Source of the DNA: Gemmatimonadota bacterium
Lineage (GTDB): Bacteria > Gemmatimonadota > Gemmatimonadetes > Gemmatimonadales > GWC2-71-9
Length of the DNA stretch: 5,695 nt
Reading direction: 5' to 3'
NCBI GenBank assembly: GCA_024640185.1
Contig: JAHEFN010000166.1
Span: forward strand, 1 to 5,695
Shown here: positions 1 to 4,530 of the stretch, in pieces
Layout: every line of letters starts with the position of its first letter
Numbering within the stretch: the stretch's first letter is position 1
Notes under the pieces: model-generated
Database searches by the model: none
Seen by the model: only the letters and a program-made list of their open reading frames with translations
What the model was told of the DNA's origin: nothing
Position numbers and translations under genes: made by a program

Positions 1-73
1 TGGGTGGATGCGGGGATCTCGAGCACCTCCACCAGTGCCCGTTTCGCCCGTCGAGGTCGAGGAATCCAATTGA
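1..73 (+). CDS. Possible 3' end of an upstream gene (partial)
   Basis: Reading from base 2, the frame is open from the window edge to a TGA at 71-73. It gives a 23-residue tail that is rich in proline and valine and ends PPPVPVSPVEVEESN. The stop overlaps the preferred TTG start of the next gene (TTGA, 70-73), the same kind of 4-nt overlap seen as ATGA between the two cytochrome genes downstream. That is the main reason to believe it. The fragment is too short to assign a family, and the gene 1 frame is also open to the window edge. The alternative is that the downstream gene simply starts earlier and this frame is noise. Codon bias does not separate the two frames over so few codons. Confidence 0.4.
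   Translation, partial: GWMRGSRAPPPVPVSPVEVEESN
53..62 (+). promoter_or_regulatory. Probable ribosome binding site for the two-haem membrane protein
   Basis: The sequence GAGGTCGAGG contains two GAGG cores. The second (59-62) ends 7 nt before a TTG at 70, which is normal Shine-Dalgarno spacing. No comparable purine-rich site precedes the GTG at 4 (window edge) or the ATG at 121. This is what makes me prefer TTG 70 as the start. It also places the site inside the possible tail of the upstream gene, as expected for translational coupling. Confidence 0.55.
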
Positions 74-1083
74 GTGAACCGGCTCGCGTCCTTCCCCGGG
101 AATCGGCCGCTCCGCGTCGTATGGAGCGGCCTCGTGCGATGCCCGCAACGCCAGCAGCCACCGAGCCAGCCGCCGAGGCGCCCCGCCCGACGACCACCCC
201 GGCCCCGCCGACCTCCGGCCGCTGGAAAGTTTGGGGCTGGGTGATCGGCATCGGACTCCCACTCACCGTCATCAACCTCCTCGGCATCCCCTACTACACC
301 GCATCGGCGGCGGTGAGGGTTCGGCACCCCTGGCATGCCATGCTGCGCCCGTCGGGGTCGGTGGGCCTTGTCGCAGGCATCATCGCGGTCCTGATCTTCG
401 TCTTCCTCTGGCTCTATCCCCTGCGGAAGCGTTTCAAGCGACTCGCGTTCCTCGGCTCCCTGGGCAAGTGGATGGATGTCCATGTGACCCTCGCCCTGGC
501 CCTCCCGCTCCTGCTCGCGATCCACTCGGCATGGCGAGCAGATGGGCTGATCGGACTGGGCCTGCTGGCCATGCTGGTGGTCATCGTCAGCGGGGTGGTG
601 GGACGCTACCTCTATGTCCGCATCCCCCGGGCCCGCAACGGGGTCGAGTTGACCCGTGAAGAGGTCGCCAACCGACGCCGGGAACTGGTCGGCTCATTGG
701 CCATCACCACGGGGCTCAGCACCGACGTCGTGCAGCGTACCCTCGATATCGCCCCGGCCCCAGCGGAGGAGCAGGGTGTCCTTCGCATCTTTGGCCGCCT
801 GCTCGCCGATGACCTCTTTCGCTGGAAGCGGCGCGCGGCACTCCGGCGTCGCTGGGCCAGCGTCGCACCGGCCGGGCAGCCGCTCAGCAAGGCCGCGCTG
901 GCCGATGCCGTCCGGTTTGCGTCGCAGGAGATCTCGCTGGTCCAGCAGGTGCGCATGCTTCACGCGACCCAACGGATCTTCCACTATTGGCACATCGCCC
1001 ACCGGCCCTTCGCCATCACCGCGCTGGTCGCGGTCGTGATTCACATCGTCGTGGTGATGGCGGTGGGCGTCGTGGGGTTCTAG
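70..1083 (+). CDS. Integral membrane two-haem b-type cytochrome, ferric-reductase/NOX-like haem arrangement
   Basis: This is a predicted cytoplasmic-membrane electron wire of 337 residues from TTG 70; the frame is also open upstream to the window edge, and ATG 121 is another candidate start. The first ~50 residues are proline/alanine-rich and probably disordered. About five hydrophobic helices follow, near residues 55-77, 95-117, 134-153, 158-181 and 313-335. Helix 3 carries H138 and H152 and helix 5 carries H311 and H325, each pair separated by 13 residues. This is the spacing by which ferric reductases and NADPH oxidases hold two stacked b haems. The basic stretch RKRFKR after helix 2 marks that side as cytoplasmic, giving N-inside/C-outside topology with one haem near each face. 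A ~130-residue Arg-rich cytoplasmic segment separates helices 4 and 5, which is longer than I expect for a ferric-reductase domain. There is no FAD or NAD motif, so the dehydrogenase is presumably the next gene, 9 nt downstream. The two-haem assignment is fairly secure. Any named family is not. Confidence 0.72.
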   Translation: MSEPARVLPRESAAPRRMERPRAMPATPAATEPAAEAPRPTTTPAPPTSGRWKVWGWVIGIGLPLTVINLLGIPYYTASAAVRVRHPWHAMLRPSGSVGLVAGIIAVLIFVFLWLYPLRKRFKRLAFLGSLGKWMDVHVTLALALPLLLAIHSAWRADGLIGLGLLAMLVVIVSGVVGRYLYVRIPRARNGVELTREEVANRRRELVGSLAITTGLSTDVVQRTLDIAPAPAEEQGVLRIFGRLLADDLFRWKRRAALRRRWASVAPAGQPLSKAALADAVRFASQEISLVQQVRMLHATQRIFHYWHIAHRPFAITALVAVVIHIVVVMAVGVVGF

Positions 1084-1092
1084 GCCACCGCC

Positions 1093-2529
1093 ATGGAAAT
1101 GCTCTGGACCACCCTCGGCTTCGGCCTGATCACCGCCGTGGCGATATGGCTGCACCTGCGGATGTCCCACAGCGGGAGTGGCACCATCCCGGGCACTGCC
1201 CCGTGCCCCCGGTGCGCGACGGCGGTCCCGCCGGGCTCGGTGTACTGCCCACGATGTGCCGCGCCACAGCAGGTGTTTGAGTTGGTGCAGGCGGCGACAG
1301 TCGAGGGAGAGTTGGCCGGCGGGGGAGGCGAGCCACGCGCATTGGTGCGCGCCGACCAGTGTGTCGGGTGTGGCACCTGTGTCGATGCCTGCCCCGAACC
1401 CGGTGCCATCACCATGCGAGGCAAGCTCGCGGTGGTCGACGATGCCCGCTGCCGGGGACACGGCGACTGTGTCGCCGCCTGCCCGATCGGCGCCATCTCC
1501 GTCACGACCGGTGCGGCGGTCAACCGGGTCTCGGTCCCCAACGTCAATGCCCACTTTGAGACCAACGTCCCCGGACTGCATGTCGTCGGCGAGCTCGGTG
1601 GTCGCGGGTTGATCAAGAACGCCATCAACGAGGGGAAGATGGCGGTTGAGCACATCACCCGGCGCCTGGCGGCAGAGCCTCGGCCCCTCGGCAGCGAAGG
1701 CACCATCATCGACGTGGTCGTCGTCGGCTCGGGCCCGGCCGGACTCAGTGCGGGGATCGAGGCGCTTCGCTCGGGCCTCAGCTACCTGGTACTCGAACAG
1801 GGCTCGCTGTCCGAAAGTGTCCGCAAGTACCCCCGGCACAAACTGTTGCTGGCCGAACCGGTGTCCATGCCGCTCTACGGTGACCTCTGGGTCGCCGATA
1901 CCTCAAAAGAGGACCTCCTCCAGATCTGGGAGCAGGTGGTCGAGAGCACCGGACTGCAGGTGCGCACCGGCGAGAAGGTCGAGAACATCACCCATGATGC
2001 GGGATGCTTCCGCGTCGAGACCAGTGCCGGGACCCATCTCGCGCGCCGAGTCGTGTTGGCGATGGGCCGCCGGGGATCGCCGAGGAAACTGCGCGTCCCG
2101 GGTGAGGAGCTCGACAAGGTGTTCTACGAGGTGATCGAGATGGAACAGTTCGCGAAGCAGCGGGTCCTGGTGGTGGGTGGTGGCGACAGCGCGATCGAGT
2201 GCGCCGTCGGCCTCGCCAACCAGTCAGGCACGACCGTGCAACTGTCCTACCGGCGACGGGAACTCACCAGGGTGAAGTCCCGCAATCAGGAGAAGCTCGA
2301 TCGCGCGGTGTCTCAAGGGAAGATCGCCCTCCTGCTCGGCACCCAAGTCAGGGAGATCCGCCCCGATGTGGTCGTGATCGAGGGGCCCGACGGCACCATG
2401 CTCCTGCCCAATGATGTGGTCATGATCCGAATCGGTGGTGATGCGCCATACGCCTTCCTGGAGCGCATCGGTGTGGAGATCGTACAGAAGGACGTGCCGA
2501 TTCCCAGCGACCAGGCCAAGGTGAGTTGA
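1093..2529 (+). CDS. Membrane-anchored ferredoxin/FAD/NAD(P) oxidoreductase with rearranged flavin domain
   Basis: This 478-residue protein probably transfers electrons between NAD(P)(H) and the membrane cytochrome through FAD and iron-sulfur clusters on the cytoplasmic side. From the N terminus there is one hydrophobic anchor (about 4-20). A zinc-ribbon-like pair CPRC...CPRC follows (C38, C41, C52, C55). The first cluster motif is CVGCGTCVDACP (C90, C93, C96, C100), and the second is CRGHGDCVAACP (C120, C126, C130) with His123 in place of the usual second Cys. Residues 150-190 contain ETNVPGLHVVGELGG and an I-A-EG-A pattern, like the C-terminal FAD box of thioredoxin-reductase-like enzymes. 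Next come an FAD-type GSGPAG (212-217) and an NAD(P)-type GGGDSA (362-367). No FAD box follows the NAD(P) domain, and the redox CxxC of true thioredoxin reductase is absent before GGGDSA. Start ATG 1093 lies 9 nt after the preceding stop with a poor Shine-Dalgarno site; ATG 1099 is an alternative. Strong as an Fe-S flavoprotein; the electron partner is inferred. Confidence 0.85.
   Translation: MEMLWTTLGFGLITAVAIWLHLRMSHSGSGTIPGTAPCPRCATAVPPGSVYCPRCAAPQQVFELVQAATVEGELAGGGGEPRALVRADQCVGCGTCVDACPEPGAITMRGKLAVVDDARCRGHGDCVAACPIGAISVTTGAAVNRVSVPNVNAHFETNVPGLHVVGELGGRGLIKNAINEGKMAVEHITRRLAAEPRPLGSEGTIIDVVVVGSGPAGLSAGIEALRSGLSYLVLEQGSLSESVRKYPRHKLLLAEPVSMPLYGDLWVADTSKEDLLQIWEQVVESTGLQVRTGEKVENITHDAGCFRVETSAGTHLARRVVLAMGRRGSPRKLRVPGEELDKVFYEVIEMEQFAKQRVLVVGGGDSAIECAVGLANQSGTTVQLSYRRRELTRVKSRNQEKLDRAVSQGKIALLLGTQVREIRPDVVVIEGPDGTMLLPNDVVMIRIGGDAPYAFLERIGVEIVQKDVPIPSDQAKVS
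2518..2525 (+). promoter_or_regulatory. Ribosome binding site deciding the TTG start of the 23-haem cytochrome
   Basis: AAGGTGAG is a close match to the Shine-Dalgarno consensus and sits in the last codons of the flavoprotein gene, 4 nt before TTG 2530. It supports TTG as the start even though TTG follows the upstream TGA directly and lies in the same frame. The signal peptide that begins exactly at this codon supports the same choice. Confidence 0.7.
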
Positions 2530-4530
2530 TTGCGCGCCCTGTCTGTCGCGGCCCTGCTGGCCTTGCTCCTTCCGGCACCTGCCCAGGCGCAGATCTCGCC
2601 TGGGCCATTGTCGCGAGCGCACCAACCACTCGATGGCAGCAGGCAGTGCCTCACCTGTCACGGCTCTTCCCGCGACGCCATGCCGCAGCTCTGCCTCGAC
2701 TGCCACAAGGAAGTGGCCTGGCTGACCCGGCAGCGCCGAGGGCTGCACGCCCGGACGGCCACGAGAACCGACCAAAGCTGCGGCTCTTGCCACCCGGAGC
2801 ACGCAGGACGGGACTTTGCCTTGATCGAGTGGCCCAGCGGTGCGGAGACGACCTTCGATCATCAAGAGGCCGGATGGGCTCTCGAGGGCGCCCACGCCAC
2901 GACCGACTGCAGCAGCTGCCATCGCACCGCGTTTCGGGTCGGACCTGCCGCCGCGCTGTCGCCGCAGGAGAGCTCTCCGGGTTGGGTGGGTCTCGAGACC
3001 ACCTGTGCCTCGTGCCATGTGGACGACAACCCGCACGACACGGCCCTTGGGTCGGCATGCCAGGATTGCCACGACGTCGAGGCATGGTCGCCCGCACCGG
3101 CGTTCGACCACGCCGACAGTCGCTACCCGCTGACCGGTCAGCACCTCGAGGTGACCTGTGTCGGGTGCCATCAGGGCGAGGCAACCAGCCAACGGGCCAT
3201 CGGGGGTGGCACCACCGCACTCCGCTTCGAGCCGCTGACCTTTGCCGAGTGTTCGAGTTGTCATCAGGATCCGCACCGCGGCGCACTCTCCCAGGCGTGC
3301 AGCAGCTGTCATGTCACCCGGGGGTTCGAGGTGATTGACCGCCGCAGCTTCAACCACAGCGCCACCCGCTATCCGCTGCGCGGGCGGCACCGCAGTACGA
3401 CCTGCGAGGCCTGTCATGGCCGTTCCATGGCACACCCAAACCCCGCGTTCAGTCGGTGTGATGCCTGTCATGTGGATGCCCATGGCGGAGAGCTCCAGCA
3501 CCCCACGGAGGCTCCCCGTGACTGCGAATCGTGCCACACGCTCACGGGATTCGAGTCCTCGACCTTTACGGTGGCACAACACGACGAGACGCCGTTTCCC
3601 CTCGGCGGTGCCCACCAGACGGTGGCGTGCGCCGACTGTCACACGCGCACCACGGGAACGGCTGGCGCTGACGAGATCGTCCACTTGAACCTCACCTTCG
3701 ACCGTTGCAGCGCATGTCACACCGATACCCACGGCACACAATTGCCGGACGTCGCGTGTACCACCTGCCATGTCGATACCTCCTGGGGCGAGACGATCTA
3801 CGCCCCAGATCGTCATGCCGACACCCGGCTCCCGCTCGAGGGCCGCCATGCTCAGGTGGCGTGCGCCAGCTGTCATGGCCCATCCCGCAACGGGCTCCCC
3901 GAGCTGGAGACCAGCGTCACCACGGGGGCAGCCGGCGTGATCTTCCACCTTCCGGAACTCGAGTGCGGCAACTGTCACGCCGATCCGCATCTCGGCGTCG
4001 GCTCCCTCCCCGACCGGGCCACGTCATGCGGTGACTGCCACACCAGCATGAGTTTCCGTCCGGCGAGTGTCGACGTCCCGGCCCACGCAGGATTCGAGTT
4101 CCCCCTCGAGGGTGCTCACCGTGCCGTGGCCTGCGCCGCCTGTCATACTGGGCTCGAGGCCGCCGACCGGCCGACCGGCGAGGCGACCCTCATCGCCACA
4201 TCCCGTCACACGGACCCGGTCGACCTCCGTGCCGTTGTTGGCACCACCTGCGCCGCCTGTCATGAGAGTCCACACGGCACCCAGTTCAGTTCCCGGGCAA
4301 CGGGCGAGCGCTGTGAGGCGTGCCATGGCAGCGACAGCTTCTCCGACACCTCACCCTTTGATCACGACCGTGATGCGGCCTTCGCCCTCGCCGGTGCTCA
4401 TGTCGAGGTGCCCTGCGCGAGCTGTCACCCCACGGTGGGCACCGGCGCTTCCGCGCAGGTGACCTACACCCCCATTCCGCACCGATGTGAGGATTGCCAT
4501 GCCGTCGCCCGCGGCGGGACCGCACCATGA
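2530..4530 (+). CDS. Secreted multihaem cytochrome c with 23 CxxCH sites
   Basis: This 666-residue cytochrome c is predicted to act in the periplasm or beyond as a long electron wire. Residues 2-20 form a short Sec signal peptide with an AQA|Q cleavage site after residue 20. I count 23 CxxCH sites, the first Cys being at 40, 55, 84, 127, 159, 177, 210, 241, 257, 292, 310, 332, 367, 393, 410, 445, 479, 500, 535, 574, 595, 629 and 653. After three N-terminal haems the chain repeats a unit of 75-93 residues seven times. Each unit opens with a His in an FDH-like motif (111, 194, 276, 351, 429, 519, 612), then PL-x-G-x-H and CxxCH, then usually CxxCH-xxx-H, then a third CxxCH. The last unit has two haems. 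This looks like tandem triheme c3/c7-type domains with bis-His haems. There is no catalytic motif and no membrane or lipoprotein anchor. It starts immediately after the flavoprotein stop and overlaps the next cytochrome by 4 nt. Cytochrome assignment is very secure; partner and substrate are unknown. Confidence 0.93.
   Translation: MRALSVAALLALLLPAPAQAQISPGPLSRAHQPLDGSRQCLTCHGSSRDAMPQLCLDCHKEVAWLTRQRRGLHARTATRTDQSCGSCHPEHAGRDFALIEWPSGAETTFDHQEAGWALEGAHATTDCSSCHRTAFRVGPAAALSPQESSPGWVGLETTCASCHVDDNPHDTALGSACQDCHDVEAWSPAPAFDHADSRYPLTGQHLEVTCVGCHQGEATSQRAIGGGTTALRFEPLTFAECSSCHQDPHRGALSQACSSCHVTRGFEVIDRRSFNHSATRYPLRGRHRSTTCEACHGRSMAHPNPAFSRCDACHVDAHGGELQHPTEAPRDCESCHTLTGFESSTFTVAQHDETPFPLGGAHQTVACADCHTRTTGTAGADEIVHLNLTFDRCSACHTDTHGTQLPDVACTTCHVDTSWGETIYAPDRHADTRLPLEGRHAQVACASCHGPSRNGLPELETSVTTGAAGVIFHLPELECGNCHADPHLGVGSLPDRATSCGDCHTSMSFRPASVDVPAHAGFEFPLEGAHRAVACAACHTGLEAADRPTGEATLIATSRHTDPVDLRAVVGTTCAACHESPHGTQFSSRATGERCEACHGSDSFSDTSPFDHDRDAAFALAGAHVEVPCASCHPTVGTGASAQVTYTPIPHRCEDCHAVARGGTAP
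2854..4527 (+). repeat. Seven diverged triheme modules within the 23-haem cytochrome
   Basis: The module anchors are the His residues at 111, 194, 276, 351, 429, 519 and 612 of the protein, spaced 83, 82, 75, 78, 90 and 93 residues apart. Each copy keeps the order FDH-like, (Y/F)PL-x-G-x-H, CxxCH, CxxCH with a His four positions after the haem His, then CxxCH. The copies have diverged strongly in sequence and length, so they are old protein-level repeats and not a recent DNA duplication. The sixth spacing is lengthened by an insert between the first and second haem sites (residues 541-573). The seventh copy loses one haem and ends the protein. Confidence 0.8.

Noticed and set aside
70..1083. 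Assigning the membrane protein to bc1/b6f cytochrome b or cytochrome b561
   Set aside because: The protein has about five helices, H-X13-H pairs in helices 3 and 5, and a large cytoplasmic insertion. That matches the ferric-reductase/NOX haem layout better, and no quinone-site motif is visible.
694..1839. Reverse-strand open frame (381 codons) across the membrane gene and flavoprotein
   Set aside because: It is antisense to two well-supported genes, rich in Asp/His/Gly/Arg as expected from complemented GC-rich codons, with no recognisable motif.
2527..2529. TGA read as selenocysteine or a frameshift, making one flavoprotein-cytochrome fusion
   Set aside because: A good ribosome site precedes TTG 2530 and a complete signal peptide with an AQA|Q site begins there. 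A fusion would bury a signal peptide. I see no clear SECIS-like hairpin.
1093..2529. Naming the flavoprotein a thioredoxin reductase
   Set aside because: It has the GSGPAG and GGGDSA folds but lacks the redox-active CxxC before the NAD(P) motif. It also carries ferredoxin clusters and a membrane anchor, so a disulfide substrate is unlikely.
2526..3338. Forward open frame (270 codons) overlapping the start of the 23-haem cytochrome
   Set aside because: It is out of frame with a signal peptide plus regularly spaced CxxCH sites. Its own translation is Arg/Pro-rich and lacks any motif.
2224..3990. Very long reverse-strand open frame (588 codons)
   Set aside because: It lies opposite the flavoprotein end and the CxxCH-rich cytochrome. 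Its translation is low-complexity, with no domain I recognise. High GC with strong third-position bias on the forward gene produces such stop-free antisense frames.
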